From assembly GCF_002399615.1 (NCBI RefSeq), contig NZ_DHDZ01000055.1:1-16909 (forward strand): a stretch of 16,909 nucleotides of DNA, read 5' to 3'. Shown here piece after piece: positions 7,404 to 14,628 of the stretch. Position 1 is the first letter of the stretch. Each line of letters begins with the position of its first letter. Both the position numbers and the translations under genes were made by a program. The notes under the pieces are model-generated. The model was not told where the DNA came from, searched no databases, and saw only the letters and a list, made by a program, of their open reading frames with translations. This DNA comes from Pedobacter sp. UBA4863. GTDB taxonomy: Bacteria; Bacteroidota; Bacteroidia; Sphingobacteriales; Sphingobacteriaceae.

Positions 7404-8762
7404 ATGAGTAAAATTCTATTTAAACAGTGGGCTCCCTTTGCAATTTTGCTGGTTGCAGCCATATCCGCATTATTTATTCCTTTGTTACCTAATTTTGACG
7501 ATGGTACTTATAGCGCTCCAGATGTTGCCTTTGTTTTGGTTTGTGCAGCTTTGGTGTTTTTAATGACACCCGGTTTGGCATTTTTCTACGGTGGTATGGT
7601 GCATCGTAAGAACGTATTGTCAACCATGATTAAAAGTGTTGTTGCTGCGGGCGTAATTTCTGTACTTTGGGTAATTGTAGGTTTCAGTTTAGCTTTCGGC
7701 GATAGTATTGGGGGCTTTATTGGTAGTCCAAAAACGTTCTTCTTTTTTCAGGGCGTTAATTCTGGCCCAGCTTGGGGTACTATTCCACTTTCTTTATTTG
7801 CGGTATTTCAATTAATGTTTGCCATTATTACTCCCGGGCTGGTAGTAGGTGCTGTTGCAGAGCGCATTCGTTTTACTGCTTACATCTTGTTTATTGTGCT
7901 GTTCGCTATCTTCGTTTATTCGCCATTGGCACATTGGACATGGCATGCAAATGGTGTGTTGTTTAAAATGGGTGTGCTAGATTTTGCAGGTGGTACGGTG
8001 GTACACATTTCTGCGGGTATGGCTGCGCTGGCTGGTGCCTTAGTGTTAAAACGTAGAAGATCGCATTTAGAGCACAAAGAAGTTCCGCCGGCAAATATTC
8101 CTTATGTATTAATTGGTACGGGTTTGCTTTGGTTCGGTTGGTTTGGCTTTAACGCCGGCTCTGCTTTAGGAGCAAATGCTTTAGCTGTTTCAGCGTTCGT
8201 AACCACTAATATTGCCGCAGGTTCTGCAGGTTTATCTTGGATGTTTTTTGATGCTGCCCGGGGTAAAAAGCCATCGGTGCTTGGTTTCTGTATTGGTGCG
8301 GTAGTGGGTTTGGTTGCAATTACGCCCGGTGCAGGTTTTGTAAGCATTCCTTCTAGTATTTTTATAGGTGTTTTTGCGGCCATTGTTTCTAACCTAGTGG
8401 TATCTTGGAAACAAAAAACAAGTTTAGACGATACTTTAGATGTGTTTCCTTGCCATGGTGTAGGTGGTATGGTAGGTATGCTTTTAACTGGCGTATTTGC
8501 AACCAAAACTGTAAACGCTGCTGGTGCTGATGGTTTATTGTACGGCAATCCAGAGTTTTTCTTAACTCAATTAAAAGGAATGTTATTGGTAATTGTTTTC
8601 AGCTTTGCGGTTTCTTTCGTTATTTTCAAAGTAGTTAACCTGGTATTGCCAATTCGTGTAACTGCCGATGAGGAAGAAGAAGGTTTAGATGCTACGCAAC
8701 ACAACGAAAAATACTCTCAAGGTACTTTAATTGTGGCCGGAAATGAAATCCTTAATAACTAA
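7404..8762 (+). CDS. amt: Ammonium transporter (Amt family)
   Basis: This is a 452-residue inner-membrane ammonium channel of the Amt/MEP/Rh family. Both pore histidines are present: His201 in FAGGTVVHISAG and His351 in DVFPCHGVGGMVG. The structural Asp193 is also present (MGVLDFAGG). Other family blocks are TPGLAFFYGGMVHRKNVLSTM (55-75) and GLLWFGWFGFNAGSALG (240-256). An extra hydrophobic N-terminal stretch (residues 8-28) precedes the core and may be a signal sequence or additional helix. The acidic C-terminal tail reaches the cytoplasm, where PII proteins act in other bacteria. No glnK/PII gene lies next to it. Immediately downstream are the remains of a porin gene. The leader is the AT-rich region; no promoter could be fixed. 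Confidence 0.96.
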   Translation: MSKILFKQWAPFAILLVAAISALFIPLLPNFDDGTYSAPDVAFVLVCAALVFLMTPGLAFFYGGMVHRKNVLSTMIKSVVAAGVISVLWVIVGFSLAFGDSIGGFIGSPKTFFFFQGVNSGPAWGTIPLSLFAVFQLMFAIITPGLVVGAVAERIRFTAYILFIVLFAIFVYSPLAHWTWHANGVLFKMGVLDFAGGTVVHISAGMAALAGALVLKRRRSHLEHKEVPPANIPYVLIGTGLLWFGWFGFNAGSALGANALAVSAFVTTNIAAGSAGLSWMFFDAARGKKPSVLGFCIGAVVGLVAITPGAGFVSIPSSIFIGVFAAIVSNLVVSWKQKTSLDDTLDVFPCHGVGGMVGMLLTGVFATKTVNAAGADGLLYGNPEFFLTQLKGMLLVIVFSFAVSFVIFKVVNLVLPIRVTADEEEEGLDATQHNEKYSQGTLIVAGNEILNN

Positions 8763-9033
8763 TCCACAAATTCTACACTGCTTAGGCTAAGTTAAAATCA
8801 TGATAGAAAATTGTTGTTGATTAATTCTTTTTTCTCCATCTATTAAGTAAATAGGTGAGGGCCTTAAGGAGCTAGTTGCGGTTAGATAGCGGCACTAGAG
8901 GTTAGAATAATTTTAAAGAATACAACCCTGGTTTGGGTTGGGTGAGCTGGCTTTGATTAAATTTTTCACTATGCTATATAGCTATCTTTTAGCGAATAGA
9001 AATAGTACTTATTAAATCTAAAAAATAAACAAG
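8762..9033. other. Gap between amt and the porin remnant
   Basis: No intact gene is visible. A 6-bp hairpin (CAACCC 8923-8928 with GGGTTG 8935-8940) lacks a T-tract and is not a convincing terminator. The stretch before the remnant contains short self-complementary AT sequences only. Confidence 0.35.
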
Positions 9034-9557
9034 TTGAAAAAAAAATAGCGACACTCTCTCTTTTATGATTAAGCATTGTTACCATTGCTGTTGCACAAGA
9101 ACAAGCCGTTCTGCTTGAAATTTCAGGCTCGGTAGATACCTATTATAAATACGACTTAAATAAACCGGCAAATATTAAGACATTTTTTGCTAATGATCAA
9201 AATTCAGTCTCTTTGGGTATGATTGATTTGGTATTGAAGAAAACTACGGGTAAGGCTTCGTTTGTAGGCGAGCTTTCTTTCGGTTCTCGTGGACAGGAAC
9301 AGTCGTTGCTTACCGCTGGCGATGGCAATTCTTTTCATATTCAAAATTTATATATCAATTATGCCTTTAGCGATAAATTTACCATGGCAGCCGGTTTTAT
9401 GGGTACGTTTATAGGTTACGAAGTAATTTCGCCTGCTGCTAATTTCAATTATAACTTTTTAGCAAATAAAGCAATATTGCCTATTTCATCTTCTAAAGAG
9501 AAGGTGATTTCTAAGACGTGGAAGTGGCTAGGCAAAGCAATGAGGGTGTTTAAGTAG
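9034..9557 (+). pseudogene. Decayed outer-membrane porin gene (N-terminal part only)
   Basis: Reading the frame that is open from 9069, a signal-peptide-like sequence (IATLSLL, stop, LSIVTIAVAQEQ) leads into beta-barrel-like sequence: LEISGSVDTYYKYDLNKP, then alternating strands such as FVGELSFGSRGQEQS and YAFSDKFTMAAGFMG. It resembles Bacteroidota BBP2-type porins. Three lesions are visible. The start codon is TTG (9034) and is followed by nine A, one short of keeping frame with the signal peptide. A TGA stop interrupts the signal peptide at 9066-9068. The barrel breaks off after roughly 130 residues, ending in an unrelated-looking basic tail (KTWKWLGKAMRVFK). A full porin of this kind would be more than twice as long. 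Position after amt suggests it once served the transporter as its outer-membrane partner. Translation from the ATG at 9213 would give only a partial barrel. Confidence 0.7.
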
Positions 9558-9581
9558 GGAGTTAATCTTAAAAACACGTTT

Positions 9582-10055
9582 CTAATGAACCATCTTATCG
9601 GCACAGGTAGAGCTGGCAAAAGCCTCTGGTTTGGCTTTAAAGATAAACCCCATGCTTAGTATATAGCCCATTGCTTCGTTTAATGCCTTGTTCGATTTGA
9701 ATGATGAATTGGTGTTGATGTCTGCATGTACCTCTAAGTCAACATTATAAATATCTAGCAAATCGCAAATAGAATAAGCTGTTTCGATAGATTTTTGAAC
9801 CTCTAACAACATTCGCTCTTTAATGCCCATTTGTTGCGTAGATTTTTCTTGTGTAATGTACATAAAACCACCATGATGCTCTCGTAATAACACAATTACG
9901 GTAGCAAAATCTGTGTGTTGGCTTTTTACCTGAGAGTCGGTGCCAATGCAAACCTTAAGTTTGTAACCGTTTTCAGTTTCGCGGACAATTGCTTTTTCTA
10001 CTTCTTCTAAAATTGACGAATGGATAACTTCGCCACTAAATTTCTTCCAGGTCAT
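9582..10055 (-). CDS. DUF458 / YkuK-type RNase H-fold protein
   Basis: This 157-residue soluble protein matches the DUF458 family (Bacillus YkuK), which is predicted to adopt an RNase H-like fold. KVCIGTDSQ (34-42) forms the first strand with Asp40. Further acidic residues in fitting positions are Glu85 (MLLEVQ), Asp112 (VHADIN) and Asp153 (STCADK). The last block, with KPEAFASSTCADK, is a family hallmark. The biochemical role is unknown. It has no signal peptide and is cytoplasmic. It diverges from the DEAD-box helicase gene with 235 bases between the starts. The sequence before the ATG contains TAAGGTTTG, one base longer than the usual -7 element, so its promoter is uncertain. It ends 25 bases from the porin remnant. 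Confidence 0.85.
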   Translation of the reverse strand: MTWKKFSGEVIHSSILEEVEKAIVRETENGYKLKVCIGTDSQVKSQHTDFATVIVLLREHHGGFMYITQEKSTQQMGIKERMLLEVQKSIETAYSICDLLDIYNVDLEVHADINTNSSFKSNKALNEAMGYILSMGFIFKAKPEAFASSTCADKMVH

Positions 10056-10278
10056 AAGTTATATCTTGTAAAGCAAACCTTAAATCAGGTTTCCTAAAAT
10101 TACGGCTTTATTGTTAAGCTTTTTTTAAAGCAACATTGTTTATTTGTTAACATTGTGTTGTTTGTCAACAGGTTATGCTTGTTTTGGGCTTGTGGTTAAC
10201 GAATGGCAGATTTGTAGGTAAATCGTTTAATAGACTATTTGGTTAATTACTTATTGTAAAATGCCAACTGAAAACTGT

Positions 10279-10286
10279 TAAGTTTG
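10279..10286 (+). promoter_or_regulatory. Promoter -7 element of the DEAD-box helicase
   Basis: TAAGTTTG is a perfect TAnnTTTG, with TTG at 10254-10256, 22 bases upstream. It ends four bases before the ATG, implying a leaderless or nearly leaderless mRNA. Confidence 0.65.
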
Positions 10287-10290
10287 CAGC

Positions 10291-11598
10291 ATGGAATTGC
10301 AAAAACTACTCTCCAATCTCAATATCAAACAGCTTAACCCTTTACAAGAAGAGGTAACCGATAAGGCTAAAGCCAGTAGTGATTTGGTAGTGTTGGCGCC
10401 TACGGGGTCTGGTAAAACATTGGCTTTTCTTATTCCGGTACTTCGTAATTTAAGTAAGGCAAAGAAAGGAGTGCAGTGTTTAATTTTAGTGCCATCGAGA
10501 GAGCTGGGCTTGCAAATTGAACAGGTTTTTAAACAAATGCTTACAGGTTATAAAGTAACCTGCTGCTATGGCGGGCATTCGGTTAAAATAGAACGAAATA
10601 ATTTAACAGAAGCACCAGCGGTATTAATAGGTACTCCTGGACGAATTGCTTTTCACTTACGGGCGCAAAATTTTGATGAGCGCACCATTACCACGCTCAT
10701 ACTCGATGAGTTTGATAAATCATTGGAGTTTGGCTTTACAACAGATATGTCATTCATCATTAAAAGTTTGTATTCCTTAAAACAACGTATTTTAACTTCT
10801 GCCACGGCAATGCCCCAACTGCCCGAATTTACGGGCATTAAAGAACATCAGACGGTTAATTTTTTAAATCGACAAGAAATTGCACCAGACTTAAAGCTAA
10901 AACGAATAGATACCCTGGCAGCAGATAAATTAGAAACATTATTTAAGCTTATTTGTAAAATAGGCGACCATTCGATGCTGATTTTCTGTAACCATAGAGA
11001 AACGGTAGATCGAATTAGTGATTTATTGATAGACCAAGATTTGGTACACGATGTTTTTCACGGTGGAATGGAGCAGGAAGAAAGAGAGCGGGCTTTACTT
11101 AAATTTAGGAACAACAGCGTTAAAATACTAATTACTACAGATTTAGCGGCAAGGGGTTTAGATATACCAGAGGTAGAATTTATTATCCATTATCAATTGC
11201 CTTACACTAAAGATGCCTTTGTACACCGCAATGGGCGCACGGCAAGAATGACGGCCAAAGGCACCGCTTATCTAATTTTTGCAGAAGGAGAAGCTTTTCC
11301 TTACCTAGATGATGATGTTGAAGTAGAAAAGTTAAACGACAGCTATAAAGTACCGGCAGATAGCGAATGGCAGACTATTTACATAGCTGCAGGTAAGAAA
11401 GATAAAGTTAATAAAATAGATGTGGTAGGGTTTTTACTAAAAGTAGGGGGGCTTGCTAAAGAAGATTTAGGCTTAATAGAAGTTAAAGATTTAAGTGCTT
11501 ATGCGGCAGTAAAACGTAAATTAGCGCCACAATTAATTAAAAAATTATCGGGGCAGAAAATAAAAGGGCGTAAAATTAAGGTAGAAATAGCGATGTAG
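10291..11598 (+). CDS. DEAD-box RNA helicase, DbpA-like
   Basis: This is a 435-residue ATP-dependent RNA helicase. Motifs in order: Q motif (LNPLQ, Gln19), motif I APTGSGKT (36-43), Ia PSREL (68-72), GG and TPGR (115-118), motif II as DEFD (139-142, where most members have DEAD), III SAT (170-172), the second RecA domain with IFCNHRETV, HGGMEQEERERALLKFR and TTDLAARGLDIPEV, and VI HRNGRTAR (312-319). The C-terminal 70 residues, from VVGFLLKVGGL to GRKIKVEIAM, match the DbpA RNA-binding domain, which in E. coli recognises 23S rRNA hairpin 92. A role in large-subunit ribosome assembly is therefore likely. The start is fixed by the promoter that directly precedes it. Phe in motif II is tolerated in this branch as far as I know, and the acidic residues that bind Mg are kept. 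Confidence 0.93.
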   Translation: MELQKLLSNLNIKQLNPLQEEVTDKAKASSDLVVLAPTGSGKTLAFLIPVLRNLSKAKKGVQCLILVPSRELGLQIEQVFKQMLTGYKVTCCYGGHSVKIERNNLTEAPAVLIGTPGRIAFHLRAQNFDERTITTLILDEFDKSLEFGFTTDMSFIIKSLYSLKQRILTSATAMPQLPEFTGIKEHQTVNFLNRQEIAPDLKLKRIDTLAADKLETLFKLICKIGDHSMLIFCNHRETVDRISDLLIDQDLVHDVFHGGMEQEERERALLKFRNNSVKILITTDLAARGLDIPEVEFIIHYQLPYTKDAFVHRNGRTARMTAKGTAYLIFAEGEAFPYLDDDVEVEKLNDSYKVPADSEWQTIYIAAGKKDKVNKIDVVGFLLKVGGLAKEDLGLIEVKDLSAYAAVKRKLAPQLIKKLSGQKIKGRKIKVEIAM

Positions 11599-11603
11599 GG
11601 GGA

Positions 11604-11701
11604 AATGATCAATGATTAAATGCCAATAATCAAATTCCAATTATCAAATTCCAATGATCAATAATCAAATTCCAATAATCAAGTTCCAATTATCAAATTC
11701 T
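11604..11701. repeat. Fourteen tandem 7-mers (98 bases)
   Basis: The stretch divides without gap into 14 heptamers. From 11625 most alternate between AATnATC and AAATTCC, giving a 14-base unit such as AATAATCAAATTCC (four near-identical copies, plus one AAGTTCC variant and one ending in T). A lone AATGATC at 11653-11659 shifts the alternation by exactly one heptamer. The first three units (AATGATC, AATGATT, AAATGCC) are more diverged. The array starts five bases after the helicase stop codon and holds no open frame of note. Confidence 0.9.
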
Positions 11702-11760
11702 AAATTATTAAGGATAGATAATGAATTAATTAATCAGTTTAACGAATGAACCAATAAAAT

Positions 11761-11988
11761 ATGAGCAACAACGAAATAATAAAGAAGTTAAGGGTAGCTT
11801 TATCTTTAAATACTGAACAAATTATAGAAATCTGCAAGTTGGTAAACTTTACGGTAACCAAAAGTGAGTTAGGCGATATCTTTAGAAAAGAAGACCATCC
11901 CAACTTTAAAAAATGTGGCGATCAAATTCTAAGAAACTTTTTAAATGGTTTGGTAATTTATAAACGCGGGCCTAGAGAAGAAAAATAA
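11761..11988 (+). CDS. Single-repeat DUF1456 (YehS-like) protein
   Basis: This 75-residue soluble protein matches one DUF1456 unit: NNEIIKKLRVALSLNTEQIIEI at the N-terminus, then FRKEDHPNFKKCGDQILRNFLNGLVIYKRG. Known members such as E. coli YehS contain two of these units in about 150 residues, so this is a half-length form. It does not look broken: it has a start, a stop and a charged tail (GPREEK). Its function is unknown; the family is small and cytoplasmic. It could be co-transcribed with the helicase across the heptamer array, since no terminator or promoter was seen between them. Its stop codon directly touches the stop codon of the convergent response regulator. Confidence 0.8.
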   Translation: MSNNEIIKKLRVALSLNTEQIIEICKLVNFTVTKSELGDIFRKEDHPNFKKCGDQILRNFLNGLVIYKRGPREEK

Positions 11989-12375
11989 TTAGTTAATGTT
12001 ATGCCTAATAACTTTTTGGTTTATTAGCTTTTCAATTTTTTCTAGCAATACGTCCACTTTAAATGGCTTAGGCATAAAATCGTCTGGAGGTGTTTCTAGT
12101 AGGTTAATTTCATTAGCCTTGTAAAGCCCCGACATCATTAAAATAGGAATGTGTTTGGTTTTTACATTAGTTTTCATTTCGCTGCAAATGGTGCGGCCAT
12201 CAATTTTTCCCAATACAATATCCAAAATAATTAAATCCGGATTAAAGCGATTTACTGTTTCGTGTATATGCTGTGCATTATTAACAGGTTCTACTTCGTA
12301 ACCGCCAATTTCAAGTACTAACTCAATGGTTTCTAAAACCTCTTCATCGTCATCTACAACTATAATTTTTTTCAT
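11989..12375 (-). CDS. Single-domain response regulator (receiver only)
   Basis: This 128-residue CheY-like receiver has no output domain. The acidic pocket is Asp8-Asp10 (VVDDDEE), the phosphorylated residue is Asp52 (LIILDIVLG), Ser82 (MMSGL) is the switch hydroxyl and Lys103 (MPKPFK) is the conserved lysine. All active-site residues are present, so it should be phosphorylated by a histidine kinase or phosphotransfer protein. None is encoded here, making it an orphan. The open frame extends 51 bases further upstream. The ATG at 12375 was chosen because it begins the conserved MKKIIVVDDD and a TAnnTTTG element lies five bases before it. It is convergent with the DUF1456 gene with no base between the stop codons. 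Confidence 0.92.
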   Translation of the reverse strand: MKKIIVVDDDEEVLETIELVLEIGGYEVEPVNNAQHIHETVNRFNPDLIILDIVLGKIDGRTICSEMKTNVKTKHIPILMMSGLYKANEINLLETPPDDFMPKPFKVDVLLEKIEKLINQKVIRHNIN

Positions 12376-12380
12376 AAGCG

Positions 12381-12388
12381 CAAATATA
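12381..12388 (-). promoter_or_regulatory. Promoter -7 element of the response regulator
   Basis: On the minus strand this reads TATATTTG, a perfect TAnnTTTG, five bases before the chosen ATG. A TTG lies 24 bases further upstream, slightly longer than the usual spacing. Confidence 0.55.
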
Positions 12389-12487
12389 ATATTGTTAATA
12401 CCATTTACATAACAATGATTTAGCAATAGGGTTTCAGTTAATTTTTTTAATAAATCATATACAAACTGTTTAAAAAGGTAGTCCTTG

Positions 12488-12520
12488 TTTTAGCGGCCGT
12501 GTTTGGCAATCACGCTAAAA
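12488..12520. other. Hairpin-forming segment before the ankyrin operon
   Basis: TTTTAG (12488-12493) pairs with CTAAAA (12515-12520), and CGTG (12498-12501) with CACG (12511-12514), leaving a 4-base bulge and a 9-base loop. It is more GC-rich than its surroundings. It lies upstream of the operon promoter, so it is not in that mRNA leader. It may be a degraded repeat or a terminator-like remnant; its function is unknown. Confidence 0.3.
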
Positions 12521-12586
12521 GCGGATAGACGACTTGCGGTTTATTATAAGGGCGAAAAATGGGAGGTTTTAATAATTAAAAAATTA

Positions 12587-12609
12587 TTATGTAGATTTAG
12601 TCTAAATAA
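12587..12609. promoter_or_regulatory. Fur-type (iron box) operator candidate
   Basis: This is a 23-base imperfect palindrome centred on 12598. The left half is TTATgTAGAtT and the right half AgTCTAaATAA, with 9 of 11 positions complementary. It ends one base before the -7 element of the ankyrin/DUF2271/reductase operon, so a bound repressor would block RNA polymerase. Its size and AT-rich dyad resemble iron-box operators. That Fur binds it is inference from the shape and from the metal- or flavin-reductase character of the operon. Confidence 0.5.
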
Positions 12610-12610
12610 G

Positions 12611-12618
12611 TACTTTTG
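12611..12618 (+). promoter_or_regulatory. Promoter -7 element of the ankyrin operon
   Basis: TACTTTTG is a perfect TAnnTTTG, 31 bases before the ATG at 12650. No TTG was found at the -33 position, where the palindromic operator lies instead. The element rules out the more upstream in-frame start at 12503. Confidence 0.55.
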
Positions 12619-12649
12619 TGGCATCATCAAAAACTCAATCTTTATAGAA

Positions 12650-14146
12650 ATGAAAAAAGTACTATTTGCTGCCGCTTTTGTTTTTTCTTTAAACCTGGCA
12701 AATGCACAACAAAAAAACACCTTATTGCAAACCGATTTTTGGAAACAAAAACCAGATATAGAAGCCGTTAAAGCAGAAATAGCAAAAGGAAACGATCCTT
12801 CGCAGTTAGATATGCGCCAAATGGACCCTACCTCTTTAGCCATTAATGCCGAAGCGCCTTTAGCAACCATTAAATATATGGTAGCGCAAAAAGGAAATGC
12901 CGTTACCAAAGGAACGCACCACAGCCGCACTTATTTGCATTGGGCTGTAGCAAAAGGAAATTTAGATTTAATTAACTACCTTATTACAAATGGGGCTGAT
13001 ATTAATAAAGGTGATAGTTATGGTACGCCGCCGGTTGCTTATGCAGCAGCTACAGGCCAGCAAAATACTGCCGTTTACGAAGTGTTTTTTAAGCTAGGGA
13101 TAGATCCGAAGAAAAAATATAACAATGGGGCTAATTTGTTGCTAAGTAGTATTGCTGCCGATAAAGATTTGAAGCTAGCGGCGTATTTTGCCAGCAAAGG
13201 AATGTCGTTAAACGACGTTGATGCAGATGGCGCAACCGCATTTGATTATGCAGCAAGAACAGGCAATACCGACTTTCTTAAAACATTGGCCGCTAAAGGT
13301 GTAAAAGCCACTGCAAATGCCTTAATTAACGCATCATTAGGTGGTCGTAACACTGCTAGTTCTTTGGCTGTTTACCAGTATTTGGTTGATGACTTAAAGT
13401 TGGATGCTAAATTTACGAACAAAGAGGGCAACAATGTGCTGCACGCTATTGTTCGTAAGCCTAACCAAGAAGAGATTATTAATTATTTCTTAGCCAAAGG
13501 TGTAACTATTAACCAAGCCAACGAAGAAGGAAATACCCCTTTCTTAAATGCGGCAGCTGGCAAAAATACGGTACTGGTTGAACTTTTGTTGCCTCTGGTA
13601 AGTAATATCAACGCTGTTAATGCAAAAGGAGAATCTGCTTTAACCTTAGCGGTAAGCAATGGTTCGCCAGAAATGGTTACTTTGTTATTGGCTAAAGGCG
13701 CTGATGTTAAAGTGTTAGATACTGATGGAAATAACCTTTTGTATTACTTAGTGCAACATTACAGGAGCAGTGCAATGGGTGCTGCCACTCCGGCAAAAGA
13801 CGAGTTTGCAGAGAAATTAGCTATTTTAACTGCAAAGGGATTAAGTGTAAACACCTTGCAAAAAGACGGTAGCTCGTTATTTCATGTGGCAATAGCAAAG
13901 TCTGATTTAAGATTATTGCAAAAAATAGCCGCTTTAAAGGTAGATGTAAATGCTAAAAACAAAGAAGGTTTAACCGTATTGCACAGAGCGGCCTTACTAG
14001 CTAAAAACGACGAGATTTTGAAATACCTTGTGACTATTGGCGCAAATAAAAGTATTAAAACAGATTTCGATGAAACGGCTTTTGATTTAGCTGCTGAAAA
14101 CAAGTTTTTAACTACCAATAAAATCGCTGTAGATTTTTTAAAGTAA
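12650..14146 (+). CDS. Exported ankyrin-repeat protein
   Basis: This 498-residue protein begins with a clear Sec signal peptide (MKKVLFAAAFVFSLNLANAQ, probable cut after ANA). The rest is a chain of ankyrin repeats from roughly residue 60 to 490. Good units include YLHWAVAKGNLDLINYLITNGADIN (about 94-118), the pair around 261-330 (NNVLHAIVRKP, GNTPFLNAAAGKN), SALTLAVSNGSPEMVTLLL and LTVLHRAALLAKNDEILKYL near the C-terminus. Ankyrin repeats bind proteins, so it is likely a periplasmic scaffold or chaperone. The frame is open from 12503, but the promoter and the signal peptide fix the start at 12650. It is the first gene of a tight operon: only four bases separate its stop from the DUF2271 start. 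Its partner is unknown; co-transcription suggests the DUF2271 protein or the membrane reductase. Confidence 0.88.
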   Translation: MKKVLFAAAFVFSLNLANAQQKNTLLQTDFWKQKPDIEAVKAEIAKGNDPSQLDMRQMDPTSLAINAEAPLATIKYMVAQKGNAVTKGTHHSRTYLHWAVAKGNLDLINYLITNGADINKGDSYGTPPVAYAAATGQQNTAVYEVFFKLGIDPKKKYNNGANLLLSSIAADKDLKLAAYFASKGMSLNDVDADGATAFDYAARTGNTDFLKTLAAKGVKATANALINASLGGRNTASSLAVYQYLVDDLKLDAKFTNKEGNNVLHAIVRKPNQEEIINYFLAKGVTINQANEEGNTPFLNAAAGKNTVLVELLLPLVSNINAVNAKGESALTLAVSNGSPEMVTLLLAKGADVKVLDTDGNNLLYYLVQHYRSSAMGAATPAKDEFAEKLAILTAKGLSVNTLQKDGSSLFHVAIAKSDLRLLQKIAALKVDVNAKNKEGLTVLHRAALLAKNDEILKYLVTIGANKSIKTDFDETAFDLAAENKFLTTNKIAVDFLK

Positions 14147-14150
14147 TTTG

Positions 14151-14624
14151 ATGAAAGTATTAATTAAAATTGCTGCATTAGCTTTATTGCTAACAACAAA
14201 TGTTGCTTTTGCACAAACCGCTAAATATAAATGTATGGTTCAAATGTCTAGTTACGATGGACTAGAGGCATACATCGTTGTATCGTTAATTAACCCTAAA
14301 GGTGCTTACCAAAAAACCTTGTACATGATGGGCGACGACAAAAAATGGTACAATAGTTTTAAAGAGTGGTTTAAATTTAATAAAACTAAAAAGGTGGATG
14401 CTAAAACTGGCGCATCAGTTGGTGGTGGCGATAGGGCGATGATTAACCTGGATATTGAAGACGCTTGGCTTAATAAAGGTTATAAAATACGTTTCGAGAG
14501 TTCGGTAGAAGCAAAAAAATATTTTAAAGATGATGTTGAAATACCTTTAACAGCAGAGGGCTTAACTGGTAAAACCGAAGGTACAGGTTACATCAATTAC
14601 ATTAGATTTAGCAAAGTACAATAA
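14151..14624 (+). CDS. Exported DUF2271 protein
   Basis: This 157-residue protein has a signal peptide (MKVLIKIAALALLLTTNVAFA, cut before Gln-Thr). The mature part is about 136 residues and looks like an all-beta domain, with YKCMVQMSSYDGLEAYIVVSLINPKG, then DDKKWYNSFKEWFKF and a C-terminal GTGYINYIRF. This matches DUF2271, a predicted periplasmic family often found beside PepSY-type membrane proteins and ApbE flavin transferases. Its biochemical role is unknown. ATG 14151 was preferred over the TTG codon directly before it. It sits four bases after the ankyrin gene and four before the reductase gene, so translation is probably coupled. The many Trp/Lys residues in the middle could form a binding surface, but no catalytic motif is apparent. 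Confidence 0.8.
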   Translation: MKVLIKIAALALLLTTNVAFAQTAKYKCMVQMSSYDGLEAYIVVSLINPKGAYQKTLYMMGDDKKWYNSFKEWFKFNKTKKVDAKTGASVGGGDRAMINLDIEDAWLNKGYKIRFESSVEAKKYFKDDVEIPLTAEGLTGKTEGTGYINYIRFSKVQ

Positions 14625-14628
14625 CTGC

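Noticed and set aside
8102..8548. 148-residue minus-strand frame inside amt
   Set aside because: It lies opposite highly conserved Amt sequence; its composition is that of an antisense frame.
8923..8940. Terminator after amt
   Set aside because: A 6-bp stem without a T-tract, 160 bases past the stop; too weak to call.
10156..10170. Small hairpin TGTTG/CAACA upstream of the helicase as a cold-shock leader element
   Set aside because: It has only a 5-bp stem and lies about 110 bases upstream of the predicted promoter, so it would not be in the mRNA.
11604..11701. CRISPR array
   Set aside because: The units are 7 or 14 bases with no unique spacers and no cas genes nearby.
12503..12649. Extended N-terminus of the ankyrin protein
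   Set aside because: It would place 49 residues before a clear signal peptide and spans both the operator and the -7 element.
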